Below, piece after piece: positions 9,690-17,367 of a stretch of 64,000 nucleotides of DNA. Under the pieces are notes generated by a model. The model saw only the letters and a list, made by a program, of their open reading frames with translations. It ran no database searches and was not told the origin of the DNA. Position 1 is the stretch's first letter. Each line of letters begins with the position of its first letter. This stretch comes from Solirubrobacter sp035555675 (GTDB taxonomy: Bacteria; Actinomycetota; Thermoleophilia; Solirubrobacterales; Solirubrobacteraceae): the NCBI GenBank assembly GCA_035555675.1, contig DATMGH010000006.1:29357-93356 (forward strand). The letters run 5' to 3'. A program made the translations under genes and the position numbers.

Positions 9690-10091
9690 TCAGCCGTAGA
9701 GGTCGACGAGGAGGTCGAAGCGTCCCTTGGGCGGGCTGGTCTGGGCGGCGTCGCGCTGCGTGGCGTAGGCGATCGCCCGTTGAAGTTGCTCTCGTAGCTC
9801 GGCCGGCTGGCCGGCGAGTTGAGCGTGGAAGAACTCGGGTGAGAAGTCCTGTCCCGGGGCGACGGTGCCGTTTCGGCGAGCGTTGACCATGTCGCTGGCG
9901 ATCAGCGGCACGAGCGGAGCCTCGCCGGGCTTGAGGCCCGGGGCCTTGGGTCCGACCGCCTTACCCGCAGGCGCCGAGAGCAGGTCCCAGTCGCCAGCGG
10001 TCAACTGCTGCCATCCGGCGTTGTAGGACGAACTGGGGCGAGTGACCGAGGCCGGGAAGCCGGCCGCGGATCCCACGGCGCTGATGTTCAT
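9690..10091 (-). CDS. Uncharacterised 133-residue protein
   Basis: Starts at ATG 10089-10091 with GGAGG six bases upstream and begins MNISAVGSAAGFPAS. No membrane segment or known catalytic motif is seen. Residues 85-133 (FSPEFFHAQLAGQPAELR... GRFDLLVDLYG) are predicted mostly helical and amphipathic. I do not recognise the family. It lies directly upstream of, and in the same direction as, the peptidase remnant, so the two may once have been an operon. Confidence 0.6.
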   Translation of the reverse strand: MNISAVGSAAGFPASVTRPSSSYNAGWQQLTAGDWDLLSAPAGKAVGPKAPGLKPGEAPLVPLIASDMVNARRNGTVAPGQDFSPEFFHAQLAGQPAELREQLQRAIAYATQRDAAQTSPPKGRFDLLVDLYG

Positions 10092-10138
10092 GACGGAGCC
10101 TCCACTGTGGCTGTCCAGCAATGTGCGACAGCCCCTGC

Positions 10139-10194
10139 ATCGGCCGCACGGCGCAATACCTGTACCGGCGACGCTCGTTTCGCGGCCTCCACAT
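10139..10194 (+). repeat. Imperfect direct repeat, copy 2
   Basis: Second copy of the ~56-bp repeat seen at 7831-7888. In this copy the + strand frame reads through (IGRTAQYLYRRRSFRGLHI) and continues LLAPRACELTFP, while copy 1 has a TAG at the matching position. The repeat may therefore be a gene fragment. Confidence 0.6.
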
Positions 10195-10292
10195 CGACGA
10201 GGCGCCGCCCATCCTGGTCGACGGGCTACTCGCCCCGCGCGCATGCGAGCTGACTTTCCCGCAAACCCGCCTGCGAAGCGGGGAGCCGGTAC

Positions 10293-10337
10293 AAGCCGGA
10301 CACGGGATTCGAACTCGTGACCTACGGCTTACAAGGC
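10293..10337 (-). other. tRNA-Thr(TGT)-like 3' half, att-site remnant
   Basis: Read on the minus strand: anticodon loop CTTGTAA, variable region, T-arm with TTCGAAT loop, and 3' acceptor strand GTCCGGC followed by T. The 5' side of the anticodon stem does not pair and no 5' half exists, so this is not a working tRNA. Sequence restored from the anticodon loop to the 3' end is the usual footprint of a tyrosine integrase that uses a tRNA as attB. 34 of 44 positions match the fragment at 18505-18549. Confidence 0.6.
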
Positions 10338-10367
10338 CCGATTCGGAGGTAACCCGAGGTCCCGCTT

Positions 10368-10389
10368 TCGGCCATGAAAGGCCGATTTT
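10368..10389 (+). terminator. Rho-independent terminator-like hairpin
   Basis: TCGGCC-ATGAAA-GGCCGA followed by TTTT: a 6-bp stem with a U-tract in the + direction. No + gene leads into it, so it may be a leftover of the integrated element. The bases from here to 10535 hold no recognisable gene. Confidence 0.45.
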
Positions 10390-10535
10390 GGGACTTGGTT
10401 GCTTCACGAGATTGTGCTGATTCGTGTTCGAATGACGGGGGTTTGGGCACGTTTAGGTGCCTGCCCGTCGGCGAGACCAACCGCCCGCTTGGCGATCGGC
10501 TGACTTGGATCGGGCGCGTCTAGGCGCAAGCCGTC

Positions 10536-11390
10536 TTACGTGTCAATAGCGCCGTCGATCGCCTCGATCAGCCTTTGGACGGCTGAGGCTGCAGCGTGAA
10601 CGTCCGAGGGTTCGAAGTCGAGCTCGGCGGCCAGGGCGGCGTACTGCTCGGGCCAGCCGTCGAAGACCGCGACGGTCGGTGGCCAGGAGTGCTTGCGGCG
10701 CAGGTCGAAGATCTCGACGCAGGCGTCGCGCACCCGGGCCAAGTCGTCGATCAGGGCTTCAAGCATCAGCACGTCGCTGAGATCGCGAAAGCGGTCGTTG
10801 GGTGGCGGCTCGGCGAAGACCTCGGTGCACGCGTGCAACTTCTGGGCGACCTGGTAGCGGACAGCTACGCAGGCGACGTCTTCCGGGCCGCTTATACCGA
10901 AGGGGCCGAGTGGAATGGCCGGCACGCGATCGATCTCCTGTCCAACGTCTCCCTCGGTCGGCGCGACTTCGAGCTGGACGGTGCCCCAGGAGCGGCCACG
11001 GTACGCCAGCTTGAGGTCGAGCTGGATGGCGGTGGTGTTGCGGATCGCGCGCGACGGGGTGCGGGTGATCGTGAAGTCGCCGTAGGCGTCGGCGATCGCC
11101 TGGTCCACGCGATCGAGCATGTCGCCGCTGTGCTCGCGAAACGCGGCGTCGTAGTCCTTCGTCGCGCGGGCTTCGAGTCCGAGTCGTAGTTCCATCGCCA
11201 CACCGCCCTTGAGCGCGAACACGGGATCGTCGTCCTCGTCCCGGACCCGCTCGAGGGCGGCCGCGACGACCATGAACGAGATCCAGCGCTGGAGTCGCTG
11301 TTGGGCAACGCCGGTCGCCTTTGCGTGCTCGCCGACCCAGCGCTGCAGGACCTGCACGTTGTGCGGTGGCTTGCCGCGCTCGACGGGCAT
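10536..11390 (-). CDS. abiEii: AbiEii-type nucleotidyltransferase toxin
   Basis: A 284-residue member of the AbiEii/AbiGii family. Motifs are KGGVAMELRL (61-70), TKDYD (77-81, where many relatives have TxDID), and the C-terminal QKLHACTE and RFRDLSDVLML around 180-212. The family forms type IV toxin-antitoxin systems; studied members are nucleotidyltransferases that modify tRNA acceptor ends and cause phage abortive infection. The ATG shares one base with the stop of the antitoxin gene (TGATG), so translation is coupled. All key motifs are intact although the neighbouring integrase is broken, which suggests selection to keep this cargo. Confidence 0.9.
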   Translation of the reverse strand: MPVERGKPPHNVQVLQRWVGEHAKATGVAQQRLQRWISFMVVAAALERVRDEDDDPVFALKGGVAMELRLGLEARATKDYDAAFREHSGDMLDRVDQAIADAYGDFTITRTPSRAIRNTTAIQLDLKLAYRGRSWGTVQLEVAPTEGDVGQEIDRVPAIPLGPFGISGPEDVACVAVRYQVAQKLHACTEVFAEPPPNDRFRDLSDVLMLEALIDDLARVRDACVEIFDLRRKHSWPPTVAVFDGWPEQYAALAAELDFEPSDVHAAASAVQRLIEAIDGAIDT

Positions 11391-11953
11391 CAGGTCGCCC
11401 GCCCTTCGGGACGTGCAAGGCGTTTGAGTTCCGCCTCCTCCGTCTTGCTGATCGCGCCGCGCTGGCGAGCGGTGACGATCGCCTGCTTGATGAGATGCGC
11501 GCCCAGGTGGATCTCGATGCCGTCGCGGATCGCGCGCGCCGGCGTGACGATCGGGATTCCCTCATGACGAGTGACGTCGCGCTCGTCCAGGTCTCGGTGA
11601 TGGAGCCGGTAGGCGGGCGGGATCTCGCGCGTGATCCGCAAGTCCTTGCGGACCGTCACGTGGACCTTGGCCGGATTGATGTCGCACAACTCGTGCAAGT
11701 CCAGCGCTGTATCGTGGCTAATCACCCCGCCTCCGCGTGGCCACAGCGTTGCCTCCATGTACTGATCGAGCCCCGTGACCGGGATCGCCGGAACGCGGTA
11801 CAGGCCGTACGCGACGCGTTCGAGCGTTCCCCGCTCGGCCATCTTGCGCAGACGGTCCGCGACCACGTCGACCGCGGCGGCGTCCTCGGCTGTCACGTAG
11901 CCGTACTGGCCCACCGCCACATCCATCAACGCGTTGTATCCGGCTCCAGGCAC
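11390..11953 (-). CDS. abiEi: AbiEi-type antitoxin/repressor
   Basis: A 187-residue protein with an N-terminal winged-helix segment (YGYVTAEDAAAVDVVADRLRKMAERGTLERVAYGLYRV) and a C-terminal AbiEi_4-like domain (ISHDTALDLHELCDINP and IPIVTPARAIRD). The frame is open to 12145, but homology starts near MDVAVGQYGY. I chose GTG 11951-11953: TATCTT ends seven bases before it and a 9-bp inverted repeat covers the promoter, pointing to a leaderless transcript under self-repression. ATG 11926 is the alternative. It neutralises AbiEii and, in known systems, represses the operon. Confidence 0.87.
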   Translation of the reverse strand: MPGAGYNALMDVAVGQYGYVTAEDAAAVDVVADRLRKMAERGTLERVAYGLYRVPAIPVTGLDQYMEATLWPRGGGVISHDTALDLHELCDINPAKVHVTVRKDLRITREIPPAYRLHHRDLDERDVTRHEGIPIVTPARAIRDGIEIHLGAHLIKQAIVTARQRGAISKTEEAELKRLARPEGRAT

Positions 11954-11955
11954 GC

Positions 11956-11990
11956 TGCACAAGATAGGACATTTCGACCGGTCTTGTGCA
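11956..11990 (-). promoter_or_regulatory. abiE operator/promoter
   Basis: Perfect 9-bp inverted repeat TGCACAAGA...TCTTGTGCA, arms at 11956-11964 and 11982-11990. On the minus strand the first arm provides TTGCAC (-35-like) and the second contains TATCTT (-10-like), so a bound repressor would cover both. AbiEi proteins are known to bind inverted repeats at their own promoter. Confidence 0.65.
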
Positions 11991-12197
11991 AGTGGCCGTG
12001 GGTGGTGGACGTACACACGTTGGAGCTGGACTCGCGGCTGAGTAGCCCTCGCCTTCCGCGAGTACCGCTTTACGATGGGAAGGCAGCTCGCAGGAAGCCT
12101 GCACAGATGACCTGGACGATCCAGCAGCTCAACGAGATTCAGCAAGCGGCCGCCCGCGAGTACCGCTTACACGATCCCAGCGGGGCGCCTCGGTAGA

Positions 12198-13538
12198 TCA
12201 TGACGCCTCGCGTTTAGCCTGCAAATCGACGACTTCGACGGATCGCGGAGGTTCGGGTGACTGCGCCCTTCCGCCGTCGAGCGCTTCCATCCGAGCACGC
12301 AGCTGTTCGCGGCGCCGATCGCCGAAGTGCGCACGGTAGACCGCGCGGGTGACGTTCGAGTTCTTGTGCCGCAGCAGGTCGCGTGCCTCCTCGGCGTCGT
12401 CGCAGTCCATGGCGGCGCCGTGGCGCAAGGCGTGGAAGTCGGGCAGGTCCAGATCGCGGCGCTTCACGTTCGTCGGCACGTACTCGCCCTGGGCGTCGAC
12501 GACGAGCTGGCCGCGGCGGTCGTGCTCGAACAGCTCGGGAAACGTCGGGAGTCCTTCCGGCGTCCGCGCCCGCTGTTGCGCTGCGTAGAGGGCGCGCATC
12601 ACGTTGCGGTAGCCGAGCGGTCGGCCGGTGCGGGTGGCGAACACTTAGCGACGCGGCCCGGTCTGCGCCTTCGTCTGCGCCTCGTGCTGCTGGAGCATCA
12701 GCGCCGCGGCGCGCGGCAGCGGGAGGACTGCCTTGCTCTCGTCGGTCTTCAGCGCGACCCGCTGGCCCTGGTGGTCGACCTGGTACGCGAAGCGGATCGT
12801 GGCGGCGTTGACGTCGGCGAGCCCGAGGTCCTCCCACCAGAGCCCGAGCAGCTCGCCTTCGCGGCCCGCGGTGATGCTCGCCAGCCGGAACAGCGTCGAC
12901 CACGGCTCCGTCGACGCTGCGATCGTCTGCGCCAGCTCGTCCGCGCTGTAGATGCGCCGTTGGGGTGTAGCGCTGGGCTTCGGCCGCTCGCTGGAGTCCA
13001 GCAGCTCGAACGGGTTCTCTCCACGCCAGCGGCAGTGTCGCCGAGCGAACCTTGAACACGCGGCTGCCGGCCCGCACGATCCCGGTGATCGTCCACTCGG
13101 CGAGACCGGCGGCGCGTAGCTCGCGCACCAGGCGCGCCGCGTCGGTGACGTCGATCGCGTCCACGCGGCGGTTCCCCAGCGGCGCAGATGGTGCTTGATG
13201 GCACCCGCGTAGTTCGCCCGCGTCGACGGGCGCAGCTCGACTACCTGCTCGGCGAGCCACCGATCGGCCGCCTCGCCGAACTTCAGCCGCGGATTCGCGC
13301 TCTCCCGCTCACCGCTGTCGCGGGCGGTCTGCGTGGCGCGGAGCTGTGCACGGGCGGCGGTGATCCCGCCGTTGACCTTGCGCCAGCGCTGACGACCGTC
13401 AGCATCGCGGTAGCCGATCTCCAGCGTGCCGTCCGGGCACCAATAGATGCCGTTGTCGTCGGGCAAAGCCACGCGCCGCTTCGGCTTGCCCTTCTTGTCG
13501 AGCGGCCACGGCCGCGGTGGTGTCGGACCCGTGCTCAT
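12198..13538 (-). pseudogene. int: Tyrosine recombinase/integrase, damaged
   Basis: Spans 447 codons from ATG 13536-13538, which overlaps the xis stop (ATGA). The N-terminus has an arm-type DNA-binding region (DNGIYWCPDGTLEIGYRDADG) and a SAM-like core-binding domain (RLKFGEAADRWLAEQ... STRANYAGAIKHHL). The catalytic domain has TAGREGELLGLWWEDL, HALRHG and LLRHKNSNVTRAVY. Lesions: the stretch from about 13175 to 13020 is read one frame away (NRRVDAIDVTDAARLVREL is the true sequence), restored by a second indel, and an in-frame TAA at 12645-12647 precedes VFATRTGRPLG. Without repair no active recombinase is made. It would have integrated the element at a tRNA-Thr gene. Confidence 0.8.
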
Positions 13539-13852
13539 GCCGCGCGTTCCCCGCGCCGCCAGGCGTCGATGTCCGCGCGCTTGAACCACGCCCTCCCGCC
13601 CTTGCAGTCCTGCTCGAAGTGGACCAGCCGCGCCGCCATGGCGCTGTGCAGCGCGTTGACCGTCGTCCCCGCGTACTCGGCGGCCTCGCGCGTGCACATC
13701 CACCGGTCCGGCTCCATGGGCTCCGGTGCTGGCAGATACGGCACGAGCAGCTCGGCGAGCTGCCGCAGCCCGCTCTCGTCGCCCGCGATGATCGCCGCGA
13801 TCGCCTTCCCCGAGCTGCGCGCAGACCCGACCGCCGTGATCGTCTCGCTCAC
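13535..13852 (-). CDS. xis: Excisionase-like HTH protein
   Basis: A 105-residue protein with a C-terminal MerR/Xis-type helix-turn-helix, MCTREAAEYAGTTVNALHSA then GGRAWFKRADIDAWRRG. This is the usual recombination directionality factor encoded beside AICE integrases. The GTG at 13850-13852 was chosen because GGAGG sits six bases upstream; the TTG two codons earlier is too close to it. It overlaps int by ATGA and starts two bases after the rep-like gene, so rep-xis-int form one operon. Confidence 0.78.
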   Translation of the reverse strand: MSETITAVGSARSSGKAIAAIIAGDESGLRQLAELLVPYLPAPEPMEPDRWMCTREAAEYAGTTVNALHSAMAARLVHFEQDCKGGRAWFKRADIDAWRRGERAA

Positions 13853-13854
13853 GT

Positions 13855-14379
13855 TCAACCTCCCGCCTCGAACTCCATATCCCGAGCAAGTCGCGCCGCG
13901 AAGCGCTGCTCACGCGCTCTCGCGGCCGCAGATGCAGCCAACAGGGCGTCGGCTGCTGTTACATGTCCTGAGCCCGCGAATTCGAATGTCGCCGTTCGCG
14001 TCTCGGCGGCCGCGATGGCGCGTTGGGTCGCGTCGGTCGATCGGGCGAGGATCTGTTCGTGGACGAAGGCCTCGCGCGCCGCGCGAAGGGCCTTGAAGGT
14101 CGTGGAGTAGCGGCGGCTCTTGGTGCGGCAGTGACCGCGGTAGCCGAAGGCGTGCGCGCAGTCGGCGAGCCGCAGGCCGCGACGGGCGGGTGGCCGAGCA
14201 GGCCGTGTGGCCGGGCCGATCGAGGAGACGTCGGCGCGGTGCACGCGGTCGCCTGAGTCCAGCTCGAGCGCGAGCGCGGTGCCGTCACGCTCGGTTGCAT
14301 CGCGGTGCAGCTGCGCGACCCGGCCCGTGTGTGCGATGCCGTCGCGGAGCAGCACGCGAACGGGCTCGTCGGAGCCCAT
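13855..14379 (-). CDS. Truncated RepSA-like replication initiator, C-terminal part
   Basis: A 174-residue protein. Residues 75-174 (CAHAFGYRGHCRTKSRRYSTTF, then KALRAAREAF and a long helix) match the C-terminal end of pSAM2-type replication initiators. The Rep catalytic domain, several hundred residues in family members, is absent. Residues 1-65 (VRVLLRDGIAHTGRVAQLHR... LELDSGDRVHRADV) look instead like a small beta-barrel and are not Rep. The gene is thus probably a fusion made by deletion. It lies directly before xis-int, the standard AICE order. Confidence 0.65.
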   Translation of the reverse strand: MGSDEPVRVLLRDGIAHTGRVAQLHRDATERDGTALALELDSGDRVHRADVSSIGPATRPARPPARRGLRLADCAHAFGYRGHCRTKSRRYSTTFKALRAAREAFVHEQILARSTDATQRAIAAAETRTATFEFAGSGHVTAADALLAASAAARAREQRFAARLARDMEFEAGG

Positions 14380-14470
14380 GGCGCGCCGTGCGCGTCACCC
14401 GGCCCGCGCGGACACGGGGCAGCTCGCAATCCGTCCACGCCCGCCACCACGCGCGACGAATCCGCGCCGC

Positions 14471-14605
14471 CTACAGCGCCCGCACCAGCCAGTGCCGCAC
14501 GACCGGCACGGCCAACAGACCCGCGCAGACGACGATCACCAGCGCGCCGGCCACCGCATCGCCGACCACACCGGCGAGAGGGCGCTGCGCGACGACGAGC
14601 ACCAC
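14471..14605 (-). CDS. Very small membrane protein
   Basis: A 44-residue frame from GTG 14603-14605 to TAG 14471. It has two hydrophobic stretches (VVLVVAQ; VAGALVIVVCAGLLAVPVV) and a basic end (RHWLVRAL). Small membrane proteins of this kind sit next to SCO3933-type genes in AICEs. It follows the regulator gene by 27 bases on the same strand. The start is uncertain because no strong ribosome site is visible. Confidence 0.45.
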   Translation of the reverse strand: MVLVVAQRPLAGVVGDAVAGALVIVVCAGLLAVPVVRHWLVRAL

Positions 14606-14632
14606 GACCAGGGCCAGCTCCAGGCGGCAACG

Positions 14633-15058
14633 CTACAGCGCGCCCGCGACCCCGATGACGAGCGCACCGAGCTGCTCGTCCCAGCGATCCCGCCGCATCA
14701 CCGTCAGCTCACCGGTCATCAGGGCCGCCGCCTTCTCCCGCGCGTTCACCGAGCGGATCGACGCCGCGCGGAAGGCCATCCCGTTGCGGTCGTCCATCTC
14801 CCACGCCTGCGCGGTCATGCCCTCGACGCGGACCATCTCGCCCTGCTTGACGCCCGGGTCGCCCGCGACCGTGACACGGATGATCTCGGCCTCGCCGTCG
14901 CCGAGTGCGACGACCTGCACACGTGACAGGACCTCGCCGTTCTCGTCGACCCGCGGCGCCGACGCCTCCCGCGGCTTGCCCTTCTCGAACTTCAGGAGCC
15001 GCTCGGCCTCGGCGACCACGAGGAACTGAAGTCGGCTCGTATCGATCGGCAGACGCAT
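14633..15058 (-). CDS. SCO3933-family regulatory protein
   Basis: A 141-residue protein beginning MRLPIDTSRLQFLVVAEAE, followed by VDENGEVLSRVQVVALGDGEAEIIRVTVAGDP and KQGEMVRVEGM. This pattern is typical of the SCO3933 family found in pSAM2-like and other actinobacterial integrative elements. ATG 15056-15058 is chosen because GGGAGG lies eight bases upstream; the earlier GTG overlaps that site. The family's precise role is unclear, but it marks the region as element-derived. Confidence 0.75.
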   Translation of the reverse strand: MRLPIDTSRLQFLVVAEAERLLKFEKGKPREASAPRVDENGEVLSRVQVVALGDGEAEIIRVTVAGDPGVKQGEMVRVEGMTAQAWEMDDRNGMAFRAASIRSVNAREKAAALMTGELTVMRRDRWDEQLGALVIGVAGAL

Positions 15059-15075
15059 CCGCCTCACCTCCCGTT

Positions 15076-15228
15076 GGTTACCTGATCTCTGGGACGCTCC
15101 GTCGTAGCGACGAGTCGACCGACGTCCGCTGGATCCCGCTAGCTGAACTCGGCTCTATGCACATCCATCTCACGACGCGACTGCGTTTGCAGCGCTACCT
15201 CGACACCCGGGCGCCATACATCGGCTAG
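15076..15228 (+). pseudogene. Nudix hydrolase, C-terminal remnant
   Basis: About 50 codons reading GYLISGTLRRSDESTDVRW, then PLAELGSMHIH and the tail RLRLQRYL. This fits the last strands and helix of a Nudix domain after the Nudix box. The Nudix box itself is missing, since the upstream sequence encodes the SCO3933-type protein on the other strand. Nudix genes are frequent AICE passengers. Confidence 0.5.
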
Positions 15229-15308
15229 GCCTGAAGGCGCGACTCGGCGACGGCCCAGCATGCATTCACCGCGCAGCTGGGCAGCCTGCGCACGGCGGAC
15301 GGATGAAG

Positions 15309-16007
15309 CTATGGTGCCTTTTCGCCTTCGGTGAGCGCCTCGGCACGCGCACCGGCGACCATTTCCTTCCATCGCCCGACCGGGTCGACATCGCCAGCGC
15401 TCGGCCCGTCGAGTCCGGGGCATTCCTGGCAATGAGAGCATGTCGCGGAGTCGCCCGCGGCCGCGATCGTCCCGTCCGCGATGATCTCCGTCGTCGTCAC
15501 TTGTTGATCGCGGTACCACGTGTAGGTGAAGTCGGGATTCGCGGTGATAGCGAGATGCCCATTCGGCCCGAACGATTCAGGGACGCTCCGGCATTCGACG
15601 CCGTCGTAAGTCTCGCCAGGGAGGTGGTCGCACTCGAGATGGCCTGCGCCGCAGACCGAGCAGTGCGTCGTGACGTTCATTGCCACGCTCGTCGCCCACG
15701 GTTGGTGCAGCGCGTAGATCGGGCAACGCAGCGTGTACGCCTCCGGTCCTGGGGTCCAGAAGCATCCGGCTGTGTTGCTGAGTAGCGCGCCGAGCCGATG
15801 CGCTCGGGCGAACAGGTCGGCGTTGGCGGGGCGATCGTGAAGGAACGCCTCGACCAGGTCGGCGATCGCCTGTCGTGCGTGCTCGGGCCCGGACTCATCG
15901 TCGTTGCGCAGGGCGATGTCGGCCGCAAGCTCGGCCCGCAGCCCCCGGCGACGAAGGAACGCTGGTGTCAGCACCTGGCCCGACTCATCGACCTGCACAA
16001 GGCTCAT
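15309..16007 (-). CDS. Uncharacterised Cys-rich protein, paralogue B
   Basis: A 232-residue protein; the ATG at 16005-16007 overlaps the stop of the upstream gene (ATGA). The centre holds CSVCGAGHLECDHLPGETYD, and near the end CSHCQECPG; these cysteines and histidines could bind one or two zinc ions. The N-terminal half is helical and acidic (FLHDRPANADLFARAHRLG), with CFWTPGPEAYTLRC before the Cys block. The same blocks occur in the upstream gene, so the two are tandem paralogues. It is the last gene of a three-gene operon (17232 to 15309). No known family is recognised. Confidence 0.7.
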   Translation of the reverse strand: MSLVQVDESGQVLTPAFLRRRGLRAELAADIALRNDDESGPEHARQAIADLVEAFLHDRPANADLFARAHRLGALLSNTAGCFWTPGPEAYTLRCPIYALHQPWATSVAMNVTTHCSVCGAGHLECDHLPGETYDGVECRSVPESFGPNGHLAITANPDFTYTWYRDQQVTTTEIIADGTIAAAGDSATCSHCQECPGLDGPSAGDVDPVGRWKEMVAGARAEALTEGEKAP

Positions 16008-16717
16008 GAACGACTGTCCCTGCCGAGTTTCGGCGATGGCCAAAGCGATTGGTCGACGTCCTCCTCGCGTGGACCGCGGTCGGCCCCGTCGCAGCCCTCG
16101 GTGCAGTGCGTGCACATAGGGACTTCGCCGCGCCGCAGCGGCCGACCGCGAGCTGCGCGGATCTCGCGGGGAGTTCGCGCGACCTCCATCCGATAGGTCC
16201 GAGGGTCGTCGGGAAACGGCACAAGACTGATTTCTCGTATTGCGGCCTCGTACACGATGCGGTGGCAATGCACTTCGTCATACCACTGCCCGGGCACGTG
16301 GTCGCACTCGAAGTCGCCCGCACCGCAAACGGAGCAGCGGCTCAGCGTCGGCCCACTCCAACTGGCCCCGAGCCGCCGATGCAGTGCGAGCACGCCGCAC
16401 CCAGTGGTCCAGTACCCGTCACCCTCGTCCTTCATAGGGCATCCGTAGTGCGCCGCGACGTGTCGCCCGAGCGCGTGTGCATCGCTGAAACACGCAGAGT
16501 GCCCAGCTCGGTCCACGAGAAACGCGTCGACGAAGCGCTCTATCGCCTCGCGGTAGAGCGGCTCAGCGCGTTGTTCATCGCCTCGCTCGGCCATCCCGGC
16601 CTCGTAACGCAGGCGCCGCGCGTGACGAGCCAGGACGGGCGCAGGTCGCAGCGGTTCGTAGTAGACGAAGTAGCCCCTGAGGCGGACCTCATCGTCACCT
16701 ACTCGCTGTGGGGCCAC
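16004..16717 (-). CDS. Uncharacterised Cys-rich protein, paralogue A
   Basis: A 237-residue protein sharing with its neighbour the block CSVCGAGDFECDHVPGQWYD, the downstream CTHCTEGCDG and the upstream helix FVDAFLVDRAGHSACFSDAH. The GTG at 16715-16717 is preferred because GGAGG lies seven bases upstream; an ATG two codons earlier sits almost on that site. It overlaps the end of the 177-residue gene by 19 bases and the start of paralogue B by ATGA, so all three are translated from one mRNA. Zinc binding is inferred only from the Cys/His pattern. Confidence 0.68.
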   Translation of the reverse strand: MAPQRVGDDEVRLRGYFVYYEPLRPAPVLARHARRLRYEAGMAERGDEQRAEPLYREAIERFVDAFLVDRAGHSACFSDAHALGRHVAAHYGCPMKDEGDGYWTTGCGVLALHRRLGASWSGPTLSRCSVCGAGDFECDHVPGQWYDEVHCHRIVYEAAIREISLVPFPDDPRTYRMEVARTPREIRAARGRPLRRGEVPMCTHCTEGCDGADRGPREEDVDQSLWPSPKLGRDSRS

Positions 16718-17232
16718 CGCCATTCCTCCTCCTCGTGCGGTTCGCCGCCGGGCGAGAGCGCCGGACGCCGGGCAATCCAATCAGCAACCTCGTCGGCTGG
16801 TCCTTCGACCTCACGCACTTTCGTCGTCTGCGTCCTCTCGTCGATGACCACCTCGCGATAGCGCAGCATCGGCGTGCGGGACCTGCCCTCGTCACGCCAC
16901 GTGCTGATCCACAACCGGATCTCGCCAGCGAGCAAGTCCGCGAGTGTCGCGGCGGGCACACCGAGGATCAGTGGGAGCACCCAGTCGGCAGCGTGCTCGG
17001 CGTAGTAACCAGCACGTGCGCCCTGGGGCAGATACACCTCGACTGCCAGACCTTGTTGCTTCGCCCGCACCCGCAGCTCCTGTGACCGGTCCCGGAACCC
17101 GGCAACCAGCTGATCGTCAACGGGCGAAAGCGTGTCCGGCAGGAGCACTAGGGCGTCCTCGCGTTGCCAATCAACGAGCTCGGCTGCATCGAGATGCTCA
17201 GGCGCGGGATGGACGCTCTTTCGGACGGCCAT
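16699..17232 (-). CDS. Uncharacterised 177-residue protein
   Basis: First gene of the three-gene operon. No signal peptide or membrane segment. Residues 15-60 (WQREDALVLLPDTLSPVDDQLVAGFRDR) and 65-105 (KQQGLAVEVYLPQGARAGYYAEHAADWVLPL) alternate strand and helix; the end is acidic (PHEEEEWRWPHSE). The ATG has no ribosome site, but TAGTGT lies seven bases upstream, again compatible with a leaderless transcript. I do not recognise a family. Confidence 0.6.
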   Translation of the reverse strand: MAVRKSVHPAPEHLDAAELVDWQREDALVLLPDTLSPVDDQLVAGFRDRSQELRVRAKQQGLAVEVYLPQGARAGYYAEHAADWVLPLILGVPAATLADLLAGEIRLWISTWRDEGRSRTPMLRYREVVIDERTQTTKVREVEGPADEVADWIARRPALSPGGEPHEEEEWRWPHSE

Positions 17233-17367
17233 AACCGCAACACTAGCCGCGCATCAGGACCGATTCCGCCGTCACGCACGCTATGGGATGTCCCGCTGTG
17301 GACCTGCTGCAGGCAGCCATCATGAGCTTCCCGATACTCGCCCAATCCGAACGGCGACGCTGGCAAA

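Noticed and set aside
10293..10337. Complete tRNA-Thr gene
   Set aside because: Only the anticodon loop to 3' end is present; there is no D-arm, no 5' acceptor strand and the anticodon stem does not pair.
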